A stretch of DNA of 64,000 nucleotides from Pseudomonas oligotrophica (GTDB lineage Bacteria; Pseudomonadota; Gammaproteobacteria; Pseudomonadales; Pseudomonadaceae). Each line of letters starts with the position of its first letter. The stretch's first letter is position 1. The notes under the pieces are model-generated. The model did no database searches, was not told the DNA's origin, and was given only the letters and a program-made list of their open reading frames with translations. The position numbers and the translations under genes were made by a program. The stretch spans positions 1 to 64,000 of the forward strand of contig NZ_JAKJRU010000002.1 of assembly GCF_021726475.1 (NCBI RefSeq). Direction: 5' to 3'. Below, piece after piece: positions 33,230 through 42,769 of this stretch.

Positions 33230-36200
33230 ATGCTCAGCCTCTACCACGCCCCCGACCTGGAAACCCTCGGCGAGCTGGCCACCACGCTGCTGGCGCAGCC
33301 GCTGGCCGACCCCTTCGCCCCGGCGCAGGTGGTGGTGCCCAGCCAGGGCATGGGCCGCTGGCTGACCCTGGCGCTGGCGCGCCGGCAGGGCATCGCCATG
33401 CAGCTGCAGATCCAGTTGCCGGCCCGCTTCGTCTGGGACCTGAGCCGCGCGGTGCTCGGCAGCCTGCCGGAGCAGTCGGCGTTTGCCCCGGGCACCCTGA
33501 CCTGGCGCCTCTACGACTGGCTCTGCGAACCGGCCAACCTGCAACAGGCGCCGCGCCTGGCGCGCTACCTGGCCGGCGCTGACGAGCGCCGCCGGCTGTC
33601 GCTGGCGAGCCGGATCGCCGACACCTTCGACCAGTACCTGCTCTACCGCGACGACTGGCTGGCTGCCTGGGAGCGCGGCGAGACGCGCGAGCTCGGCCCC
33701 GACGAGGCCTGGCAGGCGCTGCTCTGGCGCGAGCTGACCAAGGATGGCCACCCGCACCGCGCGCGCCTGCTCGGCGACCTGCTGGCCCGGCTGTACCGCG
33801 ACGAGCCGCTGGCCGGCCTGCCCGAGCGCTTGCTGGTATTCGGCATCAGCAGCCTGCCGCCGCACCACCTGCGCGTGCTCGATGGCCTGGCGCGGCACAT
33901 CGACGTGGTGGTCTGCGCGCTCAACCCGAGCCGCGAGGCCTGGGGCGAGATCCGCGACGTCCGCGAGCTGGCCCGCCAGGCGCCCGCCGCGCCGGCCGCG
34001 GACGACTGGTACCTGGACGTCGGCCACCCGCTGCTGGCCAGCCTCGGCAAGCAGGGGCGCGACTTCTTCGACGCGCTGTTCGAACTCGGCGGGCAGGAGA
34101 TCGGCCTGTATACCGAGGACCAGGACCTCGCCGACGACAGCCTGCTGCATGCCCTGCAGAACGACATCCTGCGTCTGCGCACCCGGCGTCCCGAGGAGCG
34201 CCTGCAACTGGCCGCGGACGACCGCTCGTTGGAGGTGCAGGTCGCCCATTCGCCGCTGCGCGAGGTCGAGATCCTGCATGACCAGCTGCTGGCGCGCTTC
34301 GCCGCCGACCCGGGGCTGAGTCCCGACCAGGTGGTGGTGCTGACCCCGGACATCGAGCGCTACGCGCCCTTCATCGAGGCGGTGTTCGCCCCGCGTGCGG
34401 CCGGCCGGGGCGCGGCGCGCATTCCCTACAGCCTGGCCGACCGCAGCCTGCGTGCCGAGGTGCCGCTGATCGAGGCGTTCGTCGAGCTGCTCGACCTGCC
34501 GCAGAGCCGCTTCGCCGCCGAGCAGGTGCTCGCCTGGCTGGAGCAGCCGGCCGTCGCCCGCCGCGCCGGCATCGACAGCGAGGAGCTGCCGTTGCTGCGC
34601 GACTGGCTGCGCGAGGCCGGCGTGCGCTGGGGCCGCGATGCCGGCCAGCGCGCGCGGCTCGGGCTGCCGGACGATCCGGCGTTCACCTGGCGCCAGGGCC
34701 TGGACCGTCTGCTGCTCGGCTTCGCCGCGCCGCCCCAGCTGGCTGGTGCGCAGGCGCCGTTGCTCGGCGAGCACTGGCCGCTGGACGCCGTCGAAGGCGC
34801 CCGCGCGCAGCTGCTCGGCCGCCTGGCGGAATTCGTCGAGCGCCTCGGCCGGCTCGCCGACCGCCTTGCCGCGCCGCGCCCGCTGGCGGCCTGGGCCGAC
34901 GCGCTGCAGGCGCTGCTCGACGAGCTCTTCGACGAACGCGAAGCCGGCGACACGCTGCTGCTGCTCTCGCAGGCCTGCGCCGCGCTGCGCGAACAGGCCG
35001 CCGCCGCCGGTCTGGAGCGGCCGGTGGAGCTGGAGCTGGTGCGCCAGCAGCTGAGTGCCGCGCTGCAGCAGGGCGGTGGCGCCTCGGGCTTTCTCACCGG
35101 CGCGGTGACCTTCTGCACCATGGTGCCGATGCGCAGCCTGCCGTTCCGCCTGGTCTGCCTGCTGGGGCTGGATGACGGCGCGTTCCCGCGGCGCAACCCG
35201 CCGGCCGGCTTCGACCTGATCGCCCGCCACCCGCGGCGCGGCGACCGCGCGCGGCGCCTGGACGACCGCTACCTGCTGCTGGAGACGCTGCTCTCGGCGC
35301 GCCAGGCGCTGTACCTGTCCTACGTCGGCCGCGACCCGCGCGACAACGCCGAGCTGCCGCCCTCGGTGCTGCTCAGCGAGGTGCTCGAGGCGGTGGACCT
35401 CACCGCGGTCGGCCCCGACGGCGCCAAGGCCAGCGCCTGCGTCACGCTGCAGCATCCGCTGCAGCCGTTCAGCCCGGACAACTTCCAGGGCGGGCGCCAC
35501 GCCGGCTTCGCCGAGCCCTGGTTCCAGGCCGCGGCACGCCTGGCCGCGGCGCCGGCGGCGGCGCAAGCGTTCGCCGGCACGTTGCCGGCGCCGGCGGCCG
35601 ACTGGCTGACCGTCGAGCCGGCGCAGCTGATCCGCGCGCTGCAGCATCCGGCACGTTTCTTCCTCGAACAGCGCCTGGGCCTGCGGGTACCCGAGGAGGT
35701 CGAGGCGATCGCCGCCGACGAGCCGTTCAGCCTCGAATACCCCGCCGCCCGCGGCCTGCGCCGCCTCGCCCTGGAGGCGGTGGAACAGGGTTGGGCGGAG
35801 GCCGACGAGCGCCGCCTGGCCAGTGCCGCCGGCTGGCTGCCGCCGGGCGAGCTGGGCCAGGCGCTGTGGGGCAAGCAGCGTGGCCCGGTGCGCGCCTTCG
35901 CCCCGCACCTGCTGGCGGAGCGCCCGGCGGCCGTCCCCGAGCCGCTGGCGGTGGATATCGACCTGGCCGGCGTGCGCGTGCACGGCTGGCTCGACGGCGT
36001 CACCGCCAGCGGGTTGTTCGGCTACAAGCTCACCGCGCCCGGCGCCTGGGACCTGACCGGCTTCTGGCTGCGCCACCTGCTGCTCAACATCGCCGCCGGG
36101 CCGGGCATCGAGTGCCGCAGCCGGTTGCTGGCACCGGGTGGCGACTGGGAGCTGGGGCCGCTGGCCGATGCTGCCGAGCGCCTGCAGCCCTGGCTGCAGG

Positions 36201-36496
36201 CCTATCGCGTGGCGCTGTGCGAGCCGCTGCCGCTGTTCGCCAAGGCCAGCCACGCCTTCGCCAAGGCCTTGGTCCAACCCGCCGAGCGCAGCCGCAAGGC
36301 GCCGCTCGACGCCGCGCGGGACAACGCGCGGATGGCCTGGGAGGGCAACGAGCATTTCGCCGGCGAGGGCCAGGAACCCTGGAACGCCCTGGCGTTCCGC
36401 GACCGCGAGGCGCTGGACGAGCGCTTCGAGCACCTGGCCGAGGAATTGCTCGGGCCGGTGGTGACGGCCTTGGCTGATTCCCCGGAGGAGGCGTGA
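33230..36496 (+). CDS. recC: Exodeoxyribonuclease V gamma chain, RecC
   Basis: RecC is the Chi-recognising scaffold subunit of the RecBCD helicase-nuclease, which processes double-strand DNA ends. The 1088-residue product has the typical start MLSLYHAPDLETLGELATTL, the VVVPSQGMGRWLTLALA segment and an inactive helicase-like core (YAPFIEAVFAP, VCLLGLDDGAFPRR). A degenerate nuclease-like C-terminal domain follows. The ATG at 33230 has an AAAAGGAC site; the frame is open 76 codons further upstream without family similarity. recB follows after 142 bases. Confidence 0.93.
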   Translation: MLSLYHAPDLETLGELATTLLAQPLADPFAPAQVVVPSQGMGRWLTLALARRQGIAMQLQIQLPARFVWDLSRAVLGSLPEQSAFAPGTLTWRLYDWLCEPANLQQAPRLARYLAGADERRRLSLASRIADTFDQYLLYRDDWLAAWERGETRELGPDEAWQALLWRELTKDGHPHRARLLGDLLARLYRDEPLAGLPERLLVFGISSLPPHHLRVLDGLARHIDVVVCALNPSREAWGEIRDVRELARQAPAAPAADDWYLDVGHPLLASLGKQGRDFFDALFELGGQEIGLYTEDQDLADDSLLHALQNDILRLRTRRPEERLQLAADDRSLEVQVAHSPLREVEILHDQLLARFAADPGLSPDQVVVLTPDIERYAPFIEAVFAPRAAGRGAARIPYSLADRSLRAEVPLIEAFVELLDLPQSRFAAEQVLAWLEQPAVARRAGIDSEELPLLRDWLREAGVRWGRDAGQRARLGLPDDPAFTWRQGLDRLLLGFAAPPQLAGAQAPLLGEHWPLDAVEGARAQLLGRLAEFVERLGRLADRLAAPRPLAAWADALQALLDELFDEREAGDTLLLLSQACAALREQAAAAGLERPVELELVRQQLSAALQQGGGASGFLTGAVTFCTMVPMRSLPFRLVCLLGLDDGAFPRRNPPAGFDLIARHPRRGDRARRLDDRYLLLETLLSARQALYLSYVGRDPRDNAELPPSVLLSEVLEAVDLTAVGPDGAKASACVTLQHPLQPFSPDNFQGGRHAGFAEPWFQAAARLAAAPAAAQAFAGTLPAPAADWLTVEPAQLIRALQHPARFFLEQRLGLRVPEEVEAIAADEPFSLEYPAARGLRRLALEAVEQGWAEADERRLASAAGWLPPGELGQALWGKQRGPVRAFAPHLLAERPAAVPEPLAVDIDLAGVRVHGWLDGVTASGLFGYKLTAPGAWDLTGFWLRHLLLNIAAGPGIECRSRLLAPGGDWELGPLADAAERLQPWLQAYRVALCEPLPLFAKASHAFAKALVQPAERSRKAPLDAARDNARMAWEGNEHFAGEGQEPWNALAFRDREALDERFEHLAEELLGPVVTALADSPEEA

Positions 36497-36638
36497 TGGC
36501 CAGCTGCATCACCGCAACACGCTGCCGTTCCCTGCCCATGGGTTTCGCCCGCGGGGCGCAAGCCGTGCTGGCAGGCAACGCCGCGGCCAGTGCGCGAATC
36601 GCCATCTCCCGTTGCATCCCTACGCAGGAGCCAGGGGC

Positions 36639-39600
36639 ATGACGTTCAACCTGCTCACCGATTCCTTCAGCGGCCGCACCCTCATCGAGGCCAGCGCCGG
36701 CACCGGCAAGACCTGGACGCTGACCGCGCTCTACGCCCGTTTGCTGCTCGAGCGCCAGCTCTCGGTCGGGCAGATCCTCGTGGTCACCTACACCAAGGCC
36801 GCCACCGCCGAGCTGCGCGAGCGCATCCGCACGCGCCTGGCCGAGCTGCTGGCGGTCTACGACGGCCAGCCGAGCGACGACGCCCTGCTCAACGAGCTGC
36901 ACGCGCGCTTTCCCGGCGAGGAGGCCCGGCGGCGCCTGCTGCTCGCCGTGCACGGCTTCGACGAGGCGGCGATCTTCACCATCCACGGCTTCTGCCAGCG
37001 CGCCCTGCAGGACGCCGCCTTCGAGGCCGGCGGCGACTTCGACAGCGAACTGACCCAGGACGACCGCGAGGTGCTCGACGCGCTGCTCGCCGACGCCTGG
37101 CGCCACGAACTGGCCGCCGCCGACCCGGCCTGGGCGCGTTTCCTGGCCAAGGCCGGGATCACCCCGGCGACCTTGCGCCAGAGCCTGCGCAGCCACCTGG
37201 GCAAGCCCTACCTGCGGGTCGAGCCGGCCGAGCCGCCGCCGGCCGCCGACCTGGGCGCAGTGGATGCCGCCTGGCAGCGCGCCGCACAGTGCTGGCACGC
37301 GGCCGGCGCGGCCTGGGTCACGGAGCTGCGGGCCCATGGCGGGCTCAGCCAGTCGACCCACAAGGTCGCCAAGCTCGACGGCTGGCAGGCGCAGCTGGAT
37401 GCCTACTTCGCCGATCCGGCGGCGCTGCTCGAAGCGCCCGAGGCGCTGGCCAAGCTGGGCGCCGCGGCCATCGCCAAGGCCTGCAAGAAGGGCCATGCGA
37501 CCCCGCTGTGCGCACTGGCCGAGGCGCTGGACGAGCTGAACGAGGCGCTGTCGCAGGTGCTGCCGGCCGGCCAGCAGCGCCTGGTCGCGCTGCAGGTACG
37601 GCTGTTGCAGCAGCTCGACCGCGAGCTGCCGGCGCGCAAGGCCGCGCAGCGCCTGCTGGCCTTCGATGACCTGCTCAACTGCCTCGACCAGGCACTGACG
37701 GGCGAGGGCGGCGAGCAACTGGCCGAGACCCTGCGCACGCAGTATCCGCTGGCGCTGATCGACGAGTTCCAGGACACCGATCCGATCCAGTACGCCATCT
37801 TCAGCCGCATCTACCCCGCCGGCCAGGTGGGCGCGGACCTGTGCTTCGTCGGCGATCCCAAGCAGGCGATCTACGGCTTTCGCGGCGCCGACCTGGCGAC
37901 CTACCTGCAGGCCAAGCGACAGGTCGACCGCCCGCCCTACACGCTGCCGGTCAACCACCGCTCGACGCCGCAACTGATCGATGCGCTGAATCGCCTGTTC
38001 GACCGCCCGCGGCCGTTCGCTGCCGCGGATCCGGACTACCTGCCGGTGGCCGCGGCACAGCGCCCGCGACCGCGCCTGCGGCTGCCGGATTCCGGCGCGC
38101 CGCTGTCGCTGGTCTGGCTCGGCGAGGAGAACCTCAGCAAGGGCCGGGCCGGCGAACGGGCGGCGGTGGATACCGCGCGGCGCATTGCCACCCTGCTGGC
38201 CGCCGCGGCGCGGGGCGAGGCGGGGTTCGAGGAAGACCAGGGCCTGCGCCCGCTCAAGGGCGGCGACATCGCCGTGCTGGTGGCCAACCACCGCCAGGCC
38301 GGGCTGGTCGCCGAGCAGCTGGCCCGGCGCGGCGTGCCCAGCGTGCGTCGCGGGCGCGACAGCGTCTGGCAGAGCGAGGAGGCCGCCGAGCTGGCCGCGG
38401 TGCTCGCCGCCTACGCCGAACCGGGCCGCGAGGGACTGCTGCGCTATGCCCTGGCCACCCGCCTGCTCGGGCGCAGCGCGGCGGACCTGGCGCGCTGCCA
38501 GGACGAGCAGCGCGAATGGGACCGCGAGCGCGAGGCCGCCGAGCGCTACCACCAGCTCTGGCAGCAGCAGGGCTTCCTGCGGCTGTTCCGCAGCTGGCTG
38601 GACGAACAGGGTGTCGCCGCGCGCCTGCTGGAACGGGTCGACGGCGAGCGCCGGCTGACCAACCTGCTGCACCTGGGCGAACTGCTGCAGACCCAGAGCC
38701 TCGGCCAGCCGGGCCTGGAGCCGCTGCTCGCCTGGTTCGCCGAGCAGCGCAGCGGCGAGGGGGCCGCCGAGGACGCCCTGCTGCGCCTGGAGAGCGATGC
38801 CGAGCGGGTGCAGATCGTCACCATCCACACCAGCAAGGGGCTGGAGTACCCGCTGGTATTCTGCCCGTTCCTCTGGGACGGCAAGCTGCTGGGCCGCAAC
38901 ACCGCCAGCGCGCGCTGCCACGACGAGCACGGCCGGCCGCTGCTGGACCTGGGCAGCGCGCAGCTCGACGAACATCTGGAGCAGGCCCGGCGCGAGGTCT
39001 TCGCCGAGCAGCTGCGCCTGGTCTACGTGGCCTTGACCCGTCCGCGCGACCGCCTCTGGGTGCACTGGGGGCCGGTCTGCCTGTGCCAGCCGAAAAAGGA
39101 CGGCAGCTACGCCGACGAGGGCCTGCACACCAGCGCCATGGCCTGGCTGCTGCACGGGCGCGGCTGCCCGGGCGAGGATGCCCTGGCCGAACTGGCCGGG
39201 CACCTGGGCGGCCTCGACGAAGCCGCCCTGGTCGGCGAGCTGGACGCGCTGGTCGCCGCCAGCGCCGGGACCCTGGCCCGGCTGCCGCTGGAGGAGGAAG
39301 CGACCGGCACGCTGGGCGAGTCGCGCGCCGAACCGCCGCGGGCCCTGGCGCAGCTGTCGCGCAACCTGCACAGCGCCTGGCGTATCGGCAGCTTTTCCGG
39401 GCTGGCCGCCGGCCTGCACATGGAGGCGCCCGACCGCGACGCCCTGGCGCTGCCCGACGCCAGCGAACCGGGCGCCGGCTTCTTCGCCTTCCCGCGCGGC
39501 GCCCGGGCCGGCACCTGCCTGCATGCCATCCTCGAGGACTGGGCGCGCGGCAAGGCACCGCTGGCCGAGCTGGTGGAGCCGGCGCTCGCCGGCCACGGCT

Positions 39601-40184
39601 TGTCGACCGACTGGACCGAGAGCGCCCGCGCACAGCTGCAGCAGGTGCTGGACACCGACCTCGACGGCCACGGCCTGCGGCTGGCGGCGCTGCGCCCCGA
39701 GCGCCGGCTGCCGGAGCTCGGCTTCACCTTCCCGGTGCAGGACCTGGAGGTCACCCGCCTGCGCGCGCTGCTCGGCGACCCGGCCAGCGGCCTGCCGGCG
39801 CCGCTGCGCGAGGCCGCCGCGCGGCTCGAGTTCGACACCCTGCGCGGCTTCCTCAAGGGCTTCATCGACCTGACCTTCGAGCACGACGGGCGCTGGTACA
39901 TCCTCGACTACAAGTCCAACTGGCTCGGCCCGGATGCCAGTTACTACGGCGGCGAGCGCCTGCTGCAGGCCCTGGCCGGCGAGCACTATTACCTGCAGTA
40001 CCTGATCTACCTGGTCGCCCTGCGCCGGTTCCTGCGCCAGCGCCTGCTGGACTACCGGGACGACTGCCTGGGCGGCGCCTACTACCTGTTCCTGCGCGGC
40101 ATGCCCGCGGCCGGCGTGTACTTCGCCCGGCCCGACGATGCCCTGCTAGACGCGCTGGACCGGCTGTTCGCGGAGGGCAGGTGA
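36639..40184 (+). CDS. recB: Exodeoxyribonuclease V beta chain, RecB
   Basis: RecB is the 3'-5' helicase and nuclease subunit of RecBCD. The 1181-residue product shows the UvrD-type helicase motifs: Walker A ASAGTGKTW with Lys24, VVTYTKAATAELRERI, LIDEFQDTDPIQY, FVGDPKQAIYGFRGAD and VTIHTSKGLEYPLVF. The C-terminal nuclease domain keeps GFIDLTF and DYKSN (Asp1090), as in active RecB nucleases. The ATG at 36639 (MTFNLLTDSF) has GGAG upstream; a TTG nine codons earlier is less likely. recD follows after a 169-base gap with a REP-like sequence. Confidence 0.95.
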   Translation: MTFNLLTDSFSGRTLIEASAGTGKTWTLTALYARLLLERQLSVGQILVVTYTKAATAELRERIRTRLAELLAVYDGQPSDDALLNELHARFPGEEARRRLLLAVHGFDEAAIFTIHGFCQRALQDAAFEAGGDFDSELTQDDREVLDALLADAWRHELAAADPAWARFLAKAGITPATLRQSLRSHLGKPYLRVEPAEPPPAADLGAVDAAWQRAAQCWHAAGAAWVTELRAHGGLSQSTHKVAKLDGWQAQLDAYFADPAALLEAPEALAKLGAAAIAKACKKGHATPLCALAEALDELNEALSQVLPAGQQRLVALQVRLLQQLDRELPARKAAQRLLAFDDLLNCLDQALTGEGGEQLAETLRTQYPLALIDEFQDTDPIQYAIFSRIYPAGQVGADLCFVGDPKQAIYGFRGADLATYLQAKRQVDRPPYTLPVNHRSTPQLIDALNRLFDRPRPFAAADPDYLPVAAAQRPRPRLRLPDSGAPLSLVWLGEENLSKGRAGERAAVDTARRIATLLAAAARGEAGFEEDQGLRPLKGGDIAVLVANHRQAGLVAEQLARRGVPSVRRGRDSVWQSEEAAELAAVLAAYAEPGREGLLRYALATRLLGRSAADLARCQDEQREWDREREAAERYHQLWQQQGFLRLFRSWLDEQGVAARLLERVDGERRLTNLLHLGELLQTQSLGQPGLEPLLAWFAEQRSGEGAAEDALLRLESDAERVQIVTIHTSKGLEYPLVFCPFLWDGKLLGRNTASARCHDEHGRPLLDLGSAQLDEHLEQARREVFAEQLRLVYVALTRPRDRLWVHWGPVCLCQPKKDGSYADEGLHTSAMAWLLHGRGCPGEDALAELAGHLGGLDEAALVGELDALVAASAGTLARLPLEEEATGTLGESRAEPPRALAQLSRNLHSAWRIGSFSGLAAGLHMEAPDRDALALPDASEPGAGFFAFPRGARAGTCLHAILEDWARGKAPLAELVEPALAGHGLSTDWTESARAQLQQVLDTDLDGHGLRLAALRPERRLPELGFTFPVQDLEVTRLRALLGDPASGLPAPLREAAARLEFDTLRGFLKGFIDLTFEHDGRWYILDYKSNWLGPDASYYGGERLLQALAGEHYYLQYLIYLVALRRFLRQRLLDYRDDCLGGAYYLFLRGMPAAGVYFARPDDALLDALDRLFAEGR

Positions 40185-40284
40185 TGGCCGTGGGTGTGCA
40201 GATCGGCAGGTTGCAGCGGGCGGCGGGTCAACGCGCTTGCCGTGCGGGGCTGGCCGGTGGGGGGCGGGCGAGCCGGCCGTGCCT

Positions 40285-40313
40285 TTGTGGGAGCGGTCTA
40301 GACCGCGAATCGG
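40285..40313. repeat. REP-like palindrome between recB and recD
   Basis: TGTGGGAGCGGTCTAGACCGCGAATCGG closely matches the Pseudomonas REP element style (GGGAGCGGC...GCCGCGAA). GCGGTC and GACCGC form the palindrome around TCTAGA. It sits 40 bases before recD. No coding frame is seen in the 169-base gap. Confidence 0.75.
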
Positions 40314-40353
40314 CGTCGCGCAGCGCCGCGATCTTTGCTTTCAGGAACGACCT

Positions 40354-42189
40354 ATGAGCCTTGCCGATCTGCCCCTCGGTCCGCTGGAGCGCGCCTTCGT
40401 CGCCAGCCTGCAACGCCTGGAACCGGAGGCTGCGGATAACGTGCTGATGGCCGCCGCATTGTGCTGCGAGGCGCTTTCGGCCGGGGATGTCTGCCTGCCG
40501 CTGCAACGGCTGGCCGGCCGGCGGCCCTGGCCGGAGATCGACCTCGCGCTGCCGCCGCTGGCGACCTGGCGCGCCCAGCTCGAGGCCTCGCCGCTGGTCG
40601 GCGGGCCCGGTGGCTATGCGCCGTTGATCCTTCACGCAGACCGTCTCTACCTGGCCCGCTACCAGGCCTACGAGGAGCAGCTCGCCGAACGCCTGCTGGC
40701 CCGCGCCGGCGCGCGCCCGGAGGTCGACGAAGCCCGCCTGGCCGACAGCCTGGCCCGGCTGTTCGCCTTCAACCGGCAGGTGCCGGACTGGCAGCGCCTG
40801 GCCGCGGCGCAGGCGGTGCGCCGGCGGCTGGCGGTGATCTCCGGCGGCCCCGGCACCGGCAAGACCACCACCGTGGTGCGCCTGCTCGCCGCGCTGCTCG
40901 AGCAACCCGGCGGCGAACGCCTGGCCATCGGGCTGGCCGCGCCCACCGGCAAGGCTGCCGCGCGCATGGCCGAGGCGATCCGCAATGCCAAGGCCGAGCT
41001 GCCGGTCAGCGAGACGGTCAGGGCGGCGCTGCCGGACGAGGCGCGCACCCTGCATCGCCTGCTCGGCAGCCGCGGCGACAGCCCGCGGGTGCGCCACGAT
41101 GCCGGCAACCCGCTGGCGCTGGACGTGCTGGTGGTCGACGAGGCCTCGATGGTCGACCTGGCGCTGATGGCCAAGCTGGTCGAGGCGCTGCCGCCGCAGG
41201 CGCGGCTGATCCTGCTCGGCGACAAGGACCAGCTCGCCGCGGTGGAGGCCGGCGCGGTGTTCGCCGAGCTGTGCGAGGGGCGTGGCTTCGATGCGCAGGC
41301 GGCGGCGGAGCTGCAGCGGCTGACCGGCCAGGCGGTGCCGGTCCTGGCGCCGCAGTCGCGGCTGGGCGACGCGGTGCTGCTGCTGACCCACAGTCATCGC
41401 TTCGCCGGTGACAGCGGGATCGGTGAGCTGGCCCGGCGGATCAACGCCGGCGATGCGCCGGCCACCCGGGCGCTGCTCGAGCAAGGGCGAGCCGACCTGG
41501 CCTGGAACGCCGCGCCCAGTGCGGTGGCGCTGGTCGAGCGGCTGGAGCAGGCCTATGCGCCCTATCTGCAGGTCGCTGGCGAGGGTGACCCGGCCAGTGC
41601 CTTCGCCGCCTTCAACGCCTTCCGCGCGCTGACCGCGCAACGCGAGGGCGCCTTTGGCGTGAGCGGGTTGAACGAGGCGCTGGAGGCGCGCTTCAAGCGC
41701 CAGCTGAAGGTGCCGGTGCGCGAGCGCTGGTACCCCGGCCGCGCGGTGATGGTGCGGCAGAACGACTATGCCCTGGGCCTGTTCAACGGCGACATCGGGC
41801 TGTGCCTGGGCGGCGCCGACGGCCTGCGCGTGTACTTCGAGGGCGACGAGGGCTTTCGCGGCTTCGCCCCGGCGCGCCTGCCCAGCCACGACTGCGCCTT
41901 CGCCATGACCGTGCACAAGAGCCAGGGCTCGGAGTTCGCCGAGGTGCTGCTGGCGTTGCCCGAGCAGCCGAGCCCGCTGCTGACCCGCGCGCTGCTCTAC
42001 ACCGGCATCACCCGCGCCAAGCGCCAGGTGGAGATCTGGGCGCTGCCGGCGCGCCTGGCCGAGGCGGTCACGACCCGCGCCGAGCGTGCCTCCGGCCTGG
42101 CCGAGCGCCTTGCCGTCGCGCTCGCTGCGCCGCCTCCGGCTACCCCCAACGAGCAGGTGCCGGCAGGCGACCAGCTGCGCCTGTTCTGA
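40354..42189 (+). CDS. recD: Exodeoxyribonuclease V alpha chain, RecD
   Basis: RecD is the 5'-3' helicase motor of RecBCD. The 611-residue SF1B helicase shows Walker A GGPGTGKTTTVVR with Lys170, LAAPTGKAAARMAEAI, Walker B VLVVDEASMVDLALM, GDKDQLAAVEAGAVF, the arginine-region HRFAGDSGIGELARRIN and the C-terminal TVHKSQGSEFAEVLL and LYTGITRAKRQVEIW motifs. The ATG at 40354 follows a CAGGAACGA site. It ends the recCBD cluster. Confidence 0.94.
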   Translation: MSLADLPLGPLERAFVASLQRLEPEAADNVLMAAALCCEALSAGDVCLPLQRLAGRRPWPEIDLALPPLATWRAQLEASPLVGGPGGYAPLILHADRLYLARYQAYEEQLAERLLARAGARPEVDEARLADSLARLFAFNRQVPDWQRLAAAQAVRRRLAVISGGPGTGKTTTVVRLLAALLEQPGGERLAIGLAAPTGKAAARMAEAIRNAKAELPVSETVRAALPDEARTLHRLLGSRGDSPRVRHDAGNPLALDVLVVDEASMVDLALMAKLVEALPPQARLILLGDKDQLAAVEAGAVFAELCEGRGFDAQAAAELQRLTGQAVPVLAPQSRLGDAVLLLTHSHRFAGDSGIGELARRINAGDAPATRALLEQGRADLAWNAAPSAVALVERLEQAYAPYLQVAGEGDPASAFAAFNAFRALTAQREGAFGVSGLNEALEARFKRQLKVPVRERWYPGRAVMVRQNDYALGLFNGDIGLCLGGADGLRVYFEGDEGFRGFAPARLPSHDCAFAMTVHKSQGSEFAEVLLALPEQPSPLLTRALLYTGITRAKRQVEIWALPARLAEAVTTRAERASGLAERLAVALAAPPPATPNEQVPAGDQLRLF

Positions 42190-42325
42190 GCTGCAGGCCG
42201 CGGCTGCTGCGGTCTGCAGCCGGTTTCGCCGCGGTCGGTGCGCAGTTTCGTGACGTCGTCCTGGGTTTGCCCGCGGGCTTTCTGCTCCGATGCGCGTTCC
42301 TTTCTGGCGAGCGGAACCGGCGTCC

Positions 42326-42769
42326 ATGGAAAAGCTGTTCTACGCACTCTGGGCGGTATCGAGCCTGGCCTTCGGCGGCCTGGCGGCGTTGGCGCTGTGG
42401 CAGCAGCCCGGCCTGGAGAACCTCCTCGCGCTCGCCCTGGTGGTCTACTACGCGTTCTGCTTCTTCCGCCTGATCGGCGCGGTCTACCTGCCCTGGGGCT
42501 TGCTGGGCCGGCACCGGCGCGGCGGCTTCTGGCTGTGCCTGATCCTGCTGCCGGTGGCGCTGCTGCCGCTGCACGCGGGCTATGCGTACTGGCTGGGGGG
42601 CGGCTACCCGGTCGCCGAGGCCGGCGCGGCCTCTGCCTGGCCGCAGCTGCTGCTCGACTGGCTGCAGGATGGCCTCGGCTACCTGGGCCCGCTGCTGCTG
42701 CTCGGCGCCAGCGGCGTGGGCATGGCGATCCTGCTGCTGCGCCTGCTGCGCGGCCAGGTGGTGCGCTGA
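42326..42769 (+). CDS. Small inner membrane protein, unknown
   Basis: I do not recognise a named family for this 147-residue protein. Four hydrophobic segments are visible: LFYALWAVSSLAFGGLAALAL, LLALALVVYYAFCFFRLIG, WLCLILLPVALLPLHAGYAYW and YLGPLLLLGASGVGMAILLL. The start at 42326 (MEKLFYALW) is chosen because it begins the first helix; an ATG 12 codons upstream is possible. Neither has a strong ribosome site. It follows recD by 136 bases and abuts the opposite-strand AEC gene with no gap. Codon use matches its neighbours, so I think it is real. Confidence 0.65.
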   Translation: MEKLFYALWAVSSLAFGGLAALALWQQPGLENLLALALVVYYAFCFFRLIGAVYLPWGLLGRHRRGGFWLCLILLPVALLPLHAGYAYWLGGGYPVAEAGAASAWPQLLLDWLQDGLGYLGPLLLLGASGVGMAILLLRLLRGQVVR

